Positions 7,777-16,351 of a stretch of DNA of 64,000 nucleotides are shown here, one piece after another. The DNA comes from CAIZWU01 sp942492905 (GTDB lineage: Bacteria; Verrucomicrobiota; Verrucomicrobiia; Verrucomicrobiales; V1-33). The position numbers and the translations under genes were made by a program. The stretch lies in assembly GCA_942492905.1 (NCBI GenBank), contig OW818657.1:4402001-4466000 (forward strand), in the 5' to 3' direction. Within the stretch, counting starts at the first letter, position 1. Every line of letters begins with the position of its first letter. A model generated the notes under the pieces. The model was given only the letters and a program-made list of their open reading frames with translations, ran no database searches and was not told where the DNA came from.

Positions 7777-10482
7777 TCAGGGCACCACCACCCTGAGGCG
7801 GGCAAAAAATTTGGAACCGCCGGCCAGAGATTGTGGGATCGTCACCACCACAGAGTCAATCCCCGGCTCAATGTCGTTGTTCTCCATAATGGAAACACCC
7901 GCCACGTTATGCTGGGCGGTGATCCATCCCGTCAAATCCGATCCATATTGTGCCGCTGGATTCAGATAGGCCGACAGATCACTCCGGCGGAAGGTGAAGA
8001 CCAAGTTCGCCCCTGTTATGGTTACCACCGGCAGCTTATCCGTGTCGGAGAAGGTGGCTGGATTGCCTCCGATCACAAATTCGATGCCATTGCTGATTCC
8101 ATCCTTGTCCGGATCGGCCCCCGCCAGGGCATCCCCGCCCGTGAGATTCCAAGGAGGTCCGGTGGCCCAGGATTGGTAAGTCAGGGCGGAACCCGGGGTG
8201 TAGGCCAGCATCAGGGAGTTTCCTGACTGGTTGAGGGCCCACGTCCCCGTGCCGATAAAACCAGGAGCCGATACCGTGACATTGACAGGACTGAAATTGG
8301 CAATTCCCCCCATGGTGTTGAGAATGGGGAAGGACTTCGCGGTTTCGGCAAAGTTTATGAGGGTCGCGGTGCCGATGACGACAGTCATGGGAACCGCAGC
8401 GGCATCGAGGGAGGCCACCATGAGATCATCGAAATCCGTACCCGCCATGCCACCCGTCCAGTTGTTGATTTTGGCCCCGATTCCGCCTCCGGCCTGGAGC
8501 ACCACCGCGCCGCCGGAAACCCCATTTCCACCAAGAGCGGCGCCGTTATTAACCGTGATTACGCCCGTGGCGGCGGAACTGTCGCCGTTAATCCGCAGGG
8601 TGCCTCCGGTGACAGTCGTTGCGCCGCTGTATGTATTGATTCCAGTCAGGGTCGCTACATTGCTGCCGGCAGAGACTGTGACATTGCCAGCACCCGAAAT
8701 CTCATTGGGGATGGTCGTGGCGTCATTGCGGTTCAGGAAAAGCGTGCCGGCATTGATGACAACGTTCCCGGTTCCGAGGTTGCCGTTGGCGCCAGTGCCT
8801 ACGCGGAGCGTGCCGGCATCAATCGTGGTGAGGCCGGTGTAGGTATTGGCCCCCTCCATCCGCACGGTTCCGTTGCCGGTTTTAGTGACCGCGCCGTTCC
8901 CGGAAATAGCCCCACTGACGGCAAGGGCATTATTCCCATTGGCACTGTCCAAACCAAGCACCACGGCATCATCCACCGCTACGGCATTGAGCAGGGTGGC
9001 GGTGTTGAAATTCAGACGCGAACGGATGGAAGTGTTGGCGGCGACCGTGATGGAACTGGAGCCATCAATCTGCCCGCCATGCATCATCAGGATTCCACCG
9101 CGGAGTGTCACTGGGCCATCCCAGGTGCTGGCACCGCCAAAGTTCCGTTGACCACTGCCGGTAAAAATAACACCTCCACCCATGATATCGAGATCGACGG
9201 CTCCGCCGGTCGAGTCAAAGGTCATCTGGCTGCCAAGGGCGGTAGACAGCGTAAGAACTCCCGGGCCCGATTTGATCAGGGAATTGGGGGTGTTGACCGC
9301 GGGATTGGTCGAGTTGAAGAGCCCGCTGAAACTCACATCGCCTTCTGTTTCAAGGGTGACTCCTGCCGTACCCACGTTGACCGGATTGCTCACGGAAAAG
9401 ACATCGGCGGTGGTCCGTAGGATCGCTCCATCGATACTGACCGGATTGACTCCGAGGGCGGAGTCACTTTCAATTTTCAAGACACCTCCCGTGACGGAAA
9501 CCCCTCCAGGAAAAAAGTTGAAGCCATTCAAGCTCGCCGTTCCTGCGGCCGATTTTAAAAGCGCCAGACCGGTGATCGATCCGCCGGTGAGGGCCACCGT
9601 CCCCGAGGCATTGCCAATTGAAACCTGGCCTGCCGTCACTCCATTGGCATCCACGTTGATCGTTCCCGGGAGATTGATGACCACATTGTCATTGGTGATG
9701 AAGGGCGCTGCCACGTTCGCCAGATCGGTGTTGGCCCAATTGGTGTTGCCAGGCAGGGTGTTCCAATCACTGCCGCCTATGCCGGTCCAAAGCAGATTAT
9801 GCACCGCCACATCAGGGACTGAAGTGCCGGTCAGGGAGAAATCATCCGTGGCGGCCTTTCCAATCCCGATCCGGTTGGCGGAGCTTCCACCGAAAACCAC
9901 GAGACGCCAGTGAACGGTCTGGCCTCCGGCAATGACAATCGGCGTGGTCGAAATGGCATCGTCGAATGAAGGGGCGGCTGAAATCAGGGAATTGGTAGTT
10001 ACCTCATAAGTTGAGCCTGTCTGGGTGAATGTGAGTCCATCGTCGGTGCTGTAGAACAGACCGGCCGTAGTAGGGCCGATGGTGGTCCGGGACAGATTCA
10101 ACCCGGTCATTCCGGAAATGCTGACGGTATAGCCCGGCTCCGCTGAAGTGGTGAAGGAAAAGAAGTTCCCCGCAGTTTGCGCTTCGGCAAAATCGGCTGT
10201 CACCGTAAAAGTCCGATTCCAGGTATTGGCAGGAGAACCGGAATTCCCGGTCGTCCCTCCGCCTGTTAGTCCACTGCCGCTGACTCCGGCAGAAAGGGTC
10301 GAGGCGGCCGCGCTTCCCGAGGCGCCGGTGGCACCCGTGACGTCCCAACGCAACAAATCAGCCGCTGGGGTGACGCCCCGGCTGAAAACAAAGATGGCAA
10401 CACCACAGGACCAGCAACACAGAAACCCTGGTTGCAGGCGGCTGGAGGATACGGCGGCAAGGAACATGGAAGGTTTGAACAT
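7777..10482 (-). CDS. Secreted autotransporter-associated beta-strand repeat protein
   Basis: 901 residues from the ATG at 10482 (MFKPSMFLAAV), chosen over upstream Met codons because it gives a sensible exported N-terminus. After an N-terminal globular region, a long Gly/Asn/Thr-rich region repeats TYTGLTTIDAGTLRVG and TYSGATTVTGGTLRING, the signature of autotransporter-associated beta-strand repeats (PATR-like) forming a beta-helix. The C-terminus (DPDKDGISNGIEFVIGG to SKFFARLRVVVP) is the same module found on the glycosidase at 5016-7760. There is no beta-barrel translocator and no PEP-CTERM tail. It lies 107 bases downstream of the PEP-CTERM protein on the same strand, so the two may be one transcript. 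It probably acts at the cell surface. Confidence 0.8.
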   Translation of the reverse strand: MFKPSMFLAAVSSSRLQPGFLCCWSCGVAIFVFSRGVTPAADLLRWDVTGATGASGSAAASTLSAGVSGSGLTGGGTTGNSGSPANTWNRTFTVTADFAEAQTAGNFFSFTTSAEPGYTVSISGMTGLNLSRTTIGPTTAGLFYSTDDGLTFTQTGSTYEVTTNSLISAAPSFDDAISTTPIVIAGGQTVHWRLVVFGGSSANRIGIGKAATDDFSLTGTSVPDVAVHNLLWTGIGGSDWNTLPGNTNWANTDLANVAAPFITNDNVVINLPGTINVDANGVTAGQVSIGNASGTVALTGGSITGLALLKSAAGTASLNGFNFFPGGVSVTGGVLKIESDSALGVNPVSIDGAILRTTADVFSVSNPVNVGTAGVTLETEGDVSFSGLFNSTNPAVNTPNSLIKSGPGVLTLSTALGSQMTFDSTGGAVDLDIMGGGVIFTGSGQRNFGGASTWDGPVTLRGGILMMHGGQIDGSSSITVAANTSIRSRLNFNTATLLNAVAVDDAVVLGLDSANGNNALAVSGAISGNGAVTKTGNGTVRMEGANTYTGLTTIDAGTLRVGTGANGNLGTGNVVINAGTLFLNRNDATTIPNEISGAGNVTVSAGSNVATLTGINTYSGATTVTGGTLRINGDSSAATGVITVNNGAALGGNGVSGGAVVLQAGGGIGAKINNWTGGMAGTDFDDLMVASLDAAAVPMTVVIGTATLINFAETAKSFPILNTMGGIANFSPVNVTVSAPGFIGTGTWALNQSGNSLMLAYTPGSALTYQSWATGPPWNLTGGDALAGADPDKDGISNGIEFVIGGNPATFSDTDKLPVVTITGANLVFTFRRSDLSAYLNPAAQYGSDLTGWITAQHNVAGVSIMENNDIEPGIDSVVVTIPQSLAGGSKFFARLRVVVP

Positions 10483-10589
10483 GGGGGATGGGAGGGGAAC
10501 TGGAGGGGGGGAACTCACGACAGAAAACGCGATGCTGGACCGCAGCTTACAGCCAAGCCCCGGTGAACATTTCCGGAAAAGCCCTGCCC

Positions 10590-12119
10590 TCAGGCACGGC
10601 GCCGACGCAACAAGGCAAGGAATCCGAGGCTTCCCAGTAAAGCCACGGTCGGCTCTGGAACCGCGACCACCCTGACGGTTCCATCAGCGGAGAAAGAGGT
10701 CGCATCCCATTCCAGGCCAGGAGCCAGCACGGCGCCACTGAAATCAAACGCAGGCGTCCCGGAAAAGCTGCCCGACCAATCCGCCAGGTTGAAGGCATCA
10801 TTCAACGCCGGGACATAACCCGACAGCAGGGGAACGATCGTGCTGCCATTAAAATCGGCCGCCCCATTGATGGTGAGGAGATCATTTACCCCGTTTCCGG
10901 TAATGCTGGCGCGGTAGGTTCCACTCAAAGTCAACATCCCTGTGGCCAGGGACCCTACCACTCCCGGGGTGACGCCGGGTTCCAGAAAAGCCCCGGAATC
11001 CACCGTCACCCCATTGGCAATGGCCCCATCTCCACCCAGTGTCGCCGCGCTGGAAACACTCACCGAACTGGAGTTGGCAAGGGAACCATTGATCAGCAGG
11101 GTCCCGGAGGAAACCACCGTGGCTCCCGCATAGGTGTTGGCCGCGCCCAAGGTCAGGGCCCGGCTGCCACTGCCGGAGGCCAGGGTCAGTCCCCCATTGG
11201 AAATGACTCCACCGATGGAGGCGGGATTGGCTAGGGTAATGGTGCGGGCAGCCCCGCCGAGATCCATGGTGCCATTCAGATTGATGCCGAAGCTGGTCAC
11301 ACCGCCCAATTGGAAATTGCCACCAACCACTACATTGTTGGCGACGGTGCGGATGGACAGGCCGGCGGTCGCGACCCCACCGCCATTCAGCGTGAGAATG
11401 CCGCCAGTGCCCACGGCATTGGAACTGGCAAATCCCAGGATCCCATCATTCACCACCACCCCACCGGTGTGAGTGTTGTTGCTGATGAGCCATGTGCCGG
11501 TGCCATTTTTGGTGATGCTGAGCACCCCTGCCCCCGCTGCCTGACTGATCGTATTCATGATGATATTCAAACCGGTATTCGATCCGGTGAGAATCAGGTT
11601 GGCGGGACCGGTGGTGTTGTTCGAGAACGTGCTGCCCATGGTGAGGATGGCCGTCGTGGGGGCCGCGTTGTTTTCGAAGGTGTAACTGCCGGTGCTGCCG
11701 GAAAGCCCGACTCTGGCAAAGGTCTGGGGATTGGCGACGCTGGAATCCATCGTCACTGCCCCACCCAGAGTGAAGTAGATCCGGTTGGTGCCGCTGCTGG
11801 TGATGCTGAAGGCGCCCACCCCCGCGCCCGTGAAATTGACCCCCCCCAGGTTTTTATCACTCCCCCCATAACTCACCGCAGTGTTTACGGCATTGTTGAA
11901 GGTGGCGATGTCGGTATTTGTGGACACATTGGAAGCCGCGCCTGACACTCCAGGATTCGCTCCACCGACCCAGTTGGTGCCAGTCGTCCAAATGCCATCG
12001 GTCGCTCCCAACCAGGTGTCCGAAGCGGCAAAAGCGGCCGGAAGGGGGAGCAAAACCAGACAAGCCGTCAAGGCTTGTGGAACGGAAAAGGCACGGGACG
12101 GAATGGGATTTGGGTTCAT
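10590..12119 (-). CDS. PEP-CTERM-sorted beta-strand repeat surface protein
   Basis: 509 residues from the ATG at 12119 (MNPNPIPSRAFSV), followed by a hydrophobic signal peptide ending AAFAASD. The body contains DGIWTTGTNWVGG and repeated TYAGATVVSSGTLLING segments of the autotransporter-associated beta-strand type. The C-terminus has VPEPTVALLGSLGFLALL followed by an Arg cluster: the Pro-Glu-Pro motif, transmembrane helix and basic tail of PEP-CTERM proteins. Such tails are processed by an exosortase, which implies an exosortase gene elsewhere in the genome. The gene is divergent from the sensor kinase at 12254, with 134 bases between the two starts. Confidence 0.88.
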   Translation of the reverse strand: MNPNPIPSRAFSVPQALTACLVLLPLPAAFAASDTWLGATDGIWTTGTNWVGGANPGVSGAASNVSTNTDIATFNNAVNTAVSYGGSDKNLGGVNFTGAGVGAFSITSSGTNRIYFTLGGAVTMDSSVANPQTFARVGLSGSTGSYTFENNAAPTTAILTMGSTFSNNTTGPANLILTGSNTGLNIIMNTISQAAGAGVLSITKNGTGTWLISNNTHTGGVVVNDGILGFASSNAVGTGGILTLNGGGVATAGLSIRTVANNVVVGGNFQLGGVTSFGINLNGTMDLGGAARTITLANPASIGGVISNGGLTLASGSGSRALTLGAANTYAGATVVSSGTLLINGSLANSSSVSVSSAATLGGDGAIANGVTVDSGAFLEPGVTPGVVGSLATGMLTLSGTYRASITGNGVNDLLTINGAADFNGSTIVPLLSGYVPALNDAFNLADWSGSFSGTPAFDFSGAVLAPGLEWDATSFSADGTVRVVAVPEPTVALLGSLGFLALLRRRRA

Positions 12120-12253
12120 TCCCGGCAGGATGCAAAATTGCCTCCGCCGCGTCACCTCACGAGAATTTGGGAGGCGGCGCAGATCAGGGTTTGATACCGC
12201 GGGGATTGACTCCATCCGGGGCAATCGATTTTAATCAGTACCGCAGGGTTTTC

Positions 12254-14233
12254 ATGAAATATCATCTTTTGGTTTGGCTGCTGGCGACAGGCAGTATGGC
12301 GCACGCGGCGGACCCTCCGCCGTGGGTCGAACGTTTGGCTTTTTGGGCGGCCCCGGAATTGCGGGCGTTGAAGGATGAGATCGCCCGGATGGACCTGGAG
12401 CTGGCCCGGCTTTCCCCCATCGTCAGCGTGAACAGCGGCAACCGCAGTGGTTTCCAAACTGCCGGCAAAACCGAAGGTCAGGATCTCCAGGTCGAGGTCG
12501 AATTGGCGGCCGCCTTTCCGGTGGATTCCGTGGTGCTGGTGCCGCTGTTGGCCCGGGGAGCAGGCGGACAGGTCCCGGGATTCGGATTTCCCCGGCGTTT
12601 CCTTCTCGAAGGCATTGATGCGGACGGCGAGACGGTGATTCTGATGGATGAGACCGGCCAGGATTTCCCCAATCCCGGACCCTATCCGGTCTCGGCCGTC
12701 TGCCGGGCGGGCACCGTGCTGCAGCGGATCCGGCTGACGGCGACGGAACCCTGGGAAAACGAAAGCCCACCGGTGCTGGCTTTGGCGGAACTGCTGGTGC
12801 TGCAGGGGAACCGCAACCTGACCGCGAAGGCGAAGGTCAGGTCTTCCAGCTCACGGGAAATCCCGCCGACCTGGGCACGGACCAATTTGGTGGACATGAC
12901 GATGCCCTTGGGACTGCCGCTGGCCCCTGGCGAGACGCCCGTCATCGGCTGGCACGGTCCAGTGACCACCAGCATGGATCAGCCGCAGGCGGTCACGGTC
13001 GATCTGGGCCGGGCCGTGAAACTGGATGAAATCCGTTTGGTGCCCGCCTGGCGCAGCAGCATGGTATGGGATTCGTATTATGGATTTCCTATCCGCTTCA
13101 AGGTGGAGACGGCGCTGGAGATGGATTTCCGGGATGCCGTGTTTATCCACGACCGTACCGGCAGCTCACTGATGTCGCCGGGGCAAAACCTGCAATGTTA
13201 CAGCGGCGGGGCCAGCCCGGCGCGTTACGTCAGGGTCACCGCCACCCGCCTGCGGGACCACTCCGGGAATTTTGTCTTCGCCCTGGGCGAACTGCAGGCC
13301 TACGCCGGAGACGAAAATGTGGCCAAAGGAGCCCCCGTGATGGCTGAAGCTTCCCTGGAAAACGCGGAATGGAGCCCTGCCGGCCTGACCGATGGCTCGT
13401 CCGGCGGGGGCACCCTTCTGGAGCTGCCCGAGTGGATCCGGCAACTGGAACAGCGCCGGGTTCTGGAACAACAGCGGCAAAAACAAATCCAGCGCCGCCG
13501 CCAGCTTTTTGTCAGCGCGGAACACACCCTGGTAGGAACCAGCATCGGCGGGGCTGGGGGCATCGCCCTCCTCGCAGGCCTGTTTTCATGGCGCGGCCAC
13601 CGGCAGCAAGCCCTGGACCGGGAGCGCCATCGCGAGCGCCTCGCCCGCGATCTGCACGATGAACTGGGCTCCAATTTGGGCAGCATCGCCCTGATTTCCT
13701 CCTTCGCCGCGCAGGAGGAGGAAGCCCAGATGCGGCTGGACCTGGCAGAGATCGAGCGGGTGGCGCGGGAGAGCGCCGACTCCATGCGGGACATGGTTTC
13801 CCTGCTGGGCGGGAAGCGGGGAGGGGCCGCCGCGGATTGGCTGAAGGTCATGGCAGACCTGGCCGAGCGCCTCCTCCGTGGCGTGAACGTGGAATGCCGT
13901 CTGCCCACCGCCCCCCTGACATGGGAACCCAATCTGGAAACCCGCCGGGAGCTCTATCTCTTCTGCAAGGAGGTGCTGCACAATGCCGCGAAACACGCCC
14001 ATGCCAGCCGGGTGCAGTTCCAGCTCAGCCCCACACCCGGAGGATTGCGCATTCTGATTGCCGATGACGGCCGCGGGTTTGACCCGGGCCACGTGGTCAG
14101 TGGCCATGGCCTGGGCAATCTGCGCGAACGGGCCACCATGCTGCGGGCCGTTTTGACATTGACCACCGCTCCCGGAGCCGGAACCACCGTCCTGCTGGAA
14201 GTCCCACGCCAGCGCCGCTGGACGAAACGTTAG
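12254..14233 (+). CDS. NarX/LytS-type sensor histidine kinase with discoidin-like sensor region
   Basis: The ATG at 12254 gives a 659-residue product with a signal peptide (MKYHLLVWLLATGSMAHA). A large extracytoplasmic region follows, with segments resembling F5/8 type C (discoidin) modules: VTVDLGRAVKLDEIRLVPAW and NVAKGAPVMAEAS...WSPAGLTDGSS. A coiled coil precedes a transmembrane helix (TSIGGAGGIALLAGLFSW). The cytoplasmic part has a HisKA_3 dimerisation domain with phospho-acceptor His468 in ARDLHDELGSNLGS and a HATPase domain (KEVLHNAAKHAHA, ADDGRGFD, GHGLGNLRERA). The response regulator follows 11 bases after the stop, so the pair is one operon. Discoidin domains usually bind sugars, so a glycan or cell-surface signal is likely but unproven. 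Confidence 0.88.
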   Translation: MKYHLLVWLLATGSMAHAADPPPWVERLAFWAAPELRALKDEIARMDLELARLSPIVSVNSGNRSGFQTAGKTEGQDLQVEVELAAAFPVDSVVLVPLLARGAGGQVPGFGFPRRFLLEGIDADGETVILMDETGQDFPNPGPYPVSAVCRAGTVLQRIRLTATEPWENESPPVLALAELLVLQGNRNLTAKAKVRSSSSREIPPTWARTNLVDMTMPLGLPLAPGETPVIGWHGPVTTSMDQPQAVTVDLGRAVKLDEIRLVPAWRSSMVWDSYYGFPIRFKVETALEMDFRDAVFIHDRTGSSLMSPGQNLQCYSGGASPARYVRVTATRLRDHSGNFVFALGELQAYAGDENVAKGAPVMAEASLENAEWSPAGLTDGSSGGGTLLELPEWIRQLEQRRVLEQQRQKQIQRRRQLFVSAEHTLVGTSIGGAGGIALLAGLFSWRGHRQQALDRERHRERLARDLHDELGSNLGSIALISSFAAQEEEAQMRLDLAEIERVARESADSMRDMVSLLGGKRGGAAADWLKVMADLAERLLRGVNVECRLPTAPLTWEPNLETRRELYLFCKEVLHNAAKHAHASRVQFQLSPTPGGLRILIADDGRGFDPGHVVSGHGLGNLRERATMLRAVLTLTTAPGAGTTVLLEVPRQRRWTKR

Positions 14234-14244
14234 CCCACCCTTTC

Positions 14245-14919
14245 ATGAACAGCTCCCCTGAATCCCTGCACACGATCCATCCCATCGTCTGGATTGTCGA
14301 AGACCACGATCTGCTGCGGAAAAACCTCAAACGGCTCTGCTCGCCCTCCCGCAATCTGAATGGTGCCGAAGCCTTTGCCAATGCTGAAGCCATGCTGCTG
14401 GCACTCCGGCAGACAGCTCCCAGGGATCTGCCGCAGGTGCTGCTGATGGACGTGGGACTGCCCGGCCGCAGCGGGCTGGAAGCCCTGCCGGACGTGATCA
14501 AACTGGCACCGGATTGCCGGGTGGTGATCCTGACTGTTTTTGAGGACGACCGGAAAATCTCCGCCGCCATCAGTGCCGGAGCCTGCGGCTACCTCGTCAA
14601 GACTGCCCGCCCGGAGGAAATCGTGGAAGCCATTCACGAAGCGGCCCGCGGGGGCTCACCGATGTCACCCAAAACCGCCGCCAGCGTGGTGAAACTGCTC
14701 GCCAACCTGACCAAACCCATGACCCCGGTTTCCCTCTCTCCCCGCGAACGGGAAATGCTGGCCCTGATCGTGGAAGGCCTGACCGCCAAGGAAATCGCCG
14801 ACCGTCTCAGCGTGAGTATCCACACCATCGACACCCACACGCGGCATCTCTTCAAAAAGCTCGAAGTCCGCTCCCGCGCTGCCGCCGTGGCCCGGGCCCT
14901 GCGCGAACGGATGGTGTAG
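14245..14919 (+). CDS. NarL/LuxR-family response regulator
   Basis: 224 residues. The receiver domain (about 14-130) has the acidic pair EDHD, phospho-acceptor Asp69 in LLMDVGLPG, Thr97 and Lys119 (YLVKTARPEE). The C-terminal LuxR helix-turn-helix (about 158-222) reads LSPREREMLALIVEGLTAKEIADRL followed by SIHTIDTHTRHLFKKL. The gene starts 11 bases after the sensor kinase stop codon, making a cognate pair. The target genes cannot be read from the sequence; the two beta-strand repeat surface proteins divergent from the kinase are plausible neighbours to be controlled. Confidence 0.95.
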   Translation: MNSSPESLHTIHPIVWIVEDHDLLRKNLKRLCSPSRNLNGAEAFANAEAMLLALRQTAPRDLPQVLLMDVGLPGRSGLEALPDVIKLAPDCRVVILTVFEDDRKISAAISAGACGYLVKTARPEEIVEAIHEAARGGSPMSPKTAASVVKLLANLTKPMTPVSLSPREREMLALIVEGLTAKEIADRLSVSIHTIDTHTRHLFKKLEVRSRAAAVARALRERMV

Positions 14920-14922
14920 GCG

Positions 14923-15867
14923 TCAGGGTTTTGGTTTGAGGTGACGGTCAAAAAAGGCCACCACTTCGCCGGTGTAATCAAACTTCGCCGTCTTCAGCGG
15001 CCACGCATGATTGGCCCCCGGCACCATGATCAGTTTTGACTCCACCCCGGCCGCAGTCAGGGTGCGGTCCAGTTCCCTGGATTGATCCCGGTCCACCGTG
15101 GTATCACGTTCGCCATGCAGCGTCAGGGTGGGAGGGGAATCCCGCCGGATATGAGTGACGGGCGAGGCCAGCTTCCACTTTTCCGGGGCTTCCCCGCGAC
15201 CCTCCGGAAACAGGCGGCTGGAGGCCGGTTGGCCATTCGGCGTCCCCGAGGCATCCATGCCTTGGCGCGTCAGGAGATTGGAGATGCCATACATATTGAC
15301 GCAGGCAGAGACCCGGTCGGAACAGTCCGGATAAAGTGAGGGAGGATTCAATTCCTTGTTCCCCGCCGTATAGGCCACCATCATCGCCAGATGACCACCG
15401 GCCGACCCGCCAATCACGCCGATATTGTCAGGATCGATCCGGTATCGGTCTGCATTGAACCGCAGCCAGCGGACCGCGTTTTTGCAATCCTCGAGATTCC
15501 GCGGCCAGCGGTCCGTTTCGCCTTTCCAATATTCGATGCTCACGCAGACATAACCGGCCTGCACCAGCGTGACCGCAGTGATGATTTCGCGCTCAGCGCC
15601 TTTGTCCCCGCCCACCCAGCCGCCCCCATGGATGATCACCACCGCCGGAGACCGTTCGTAAGGGGACCGCGCCACGGCCTGGTAGAGATCCAGCTTTTCC
15701 TCCCGCTCCGGCCCGAGGTAAGCAAGGTCCCGTTCCACCCGCACCCCGTCAGGAAGCGGCCGGGTGGTTCCCGGAGCAGCGGTGGCCGGTTTGGTTTCCG
15801 CTGCCCCAATGCCGCCGGGCGAAAGACACCAGCAGAGGACAGCAAAGGAGACAGCGTTCATGGCCAT
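14923..15867 (-). CDS. Secreted alpha/beta hydrolase (BD-FAE/esterase-lipase type)
   Basis: Starting at the ATG at 15867 (MAMNAVSFAVLCWCL) gives 314 residues with a signal peptide cut near GAAETKP; the Met at 15861 is equally possible. The oxyanion motif VVIIHGGGWVGGDKG, nucleophile elbow IGGSAGGH (Ser), catalytic Asp in GERDTTVD and His in GANHAWPL form a complete hydrolase triad. The domain resembles bacterial feruloyl- and acetyl-xylan-esterase-like hydrolases (BD-FAE). Together with the glycosidase and surface proteins nearby, it could remove acyl groups from polysaccharides, which is inference. It is convergent with the response regulator, with only 3 bases between the stop codons. Confidence 0.85.
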   Translation of the reverse strand: MAMNAVSFAVLCWCLSPGGIGAAETKPATAAPGTTRPLPDGVRVERDLAYLGPEREEKLDLYQAVARSPYERSPAVVIIHGGGWVGGDKGAEREIITAVTLVQAGYVCVSIEYWKGETDRWPRNLEDCKNAVRWLRFNADRYRIDPDNIGVIGGSAGGHLAMMVAYTAGNKELNPPSLYPDCSDRVSACVNMYGISNLLTRQGMDASGTPNGQPASSRLFPEGRGEAPEKWKLASPVTHIRRDSPPTLTLHGERDTTVDRDQSRELDRTLTAAGVESKLIMVPGANHAWPLKTAKFDYTGEVVAFFDRHLKPKP

Positions 15868-16001
15868 GGGGACTGGAGCATCTCCACACCCGGCCTCAAA
15901 AGGAAGTGCCAATTTCCGCAAAGCCCCTCCGCAATCCTTTTCTGTCCACCACCGGAAAACCGTTGCCCGCTGCGCCCGGACTCTGCTACACCTTCGCGCT
16001 T

Positions 16002-16325
16002 ATGTCCGACATGCCGCCCGAACACGACGATTTCATCCACAGCGAGGAGTTCCTCCATGGCCTGATGAAGCGCCAACTCCGTCTCTCCATTGCCTGCGCC
16101 GCCGCCTTCCTCGTGGTCCTCGTTGGCCTGCCGCTGGCGAATTACTTCGCCCCGGATTTCATGGGTCAAAGGGTCGGCGGTTTCACCCTGACCTGGCTGG
16201 TGCTGGGCGTGCTCTTTTTCCCCTTTGTCTGGATCATCGCCCGCATCTTCATCACCCGCTCCATGGCCCTTGAGGAAGCGGAAGTGCACCTCGCCGCCGA
16301 GGGCAACCAGAAGCGTAAAGGCTGA
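16002..16325 (+). CDS. DUF485 inner-membrane protein
   Basis: 107 residues from the ATG at 16002 (MSDMPPEHDDFIHSEEF); the Met at 16011 is an alternative. Two transmembrane helices are visible (SIACAAAFLVVLVGLPLANYF and TLTWLVLGVLFFPFVWIIAR) with a short charged C-terminal tail. This is the layout of DUF485/YjcH-type proteins, which are encoded directly before acetate-type sodium:solute symporters. Here the symporter reading frame starts 26 bases downstream, which supports the assignment. The symporter itself is frameshifted, so this partner may be left without function. Confidence 0.85.
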   Translation: MSDMPPEHDDFIHSEEFLHGLMKRQLRLSIACAAAFLVVLVGLPLANYFAPDFMGQRVGGFTLTWLVLGVLFFPFVWIIARIFITRSMALEEAEVHLAAEGNQKRKG

Positions 16326-16351
16326 TCCCATTTCCCCACTTTTCCGATACC

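Noticed and set aside
7777..10482. Classical type V autotransporter
   Set aside because: The repeats are autotransporter-associated, but no C-terminal beta-barrel is present; the tail is the shared secreted-protein module.
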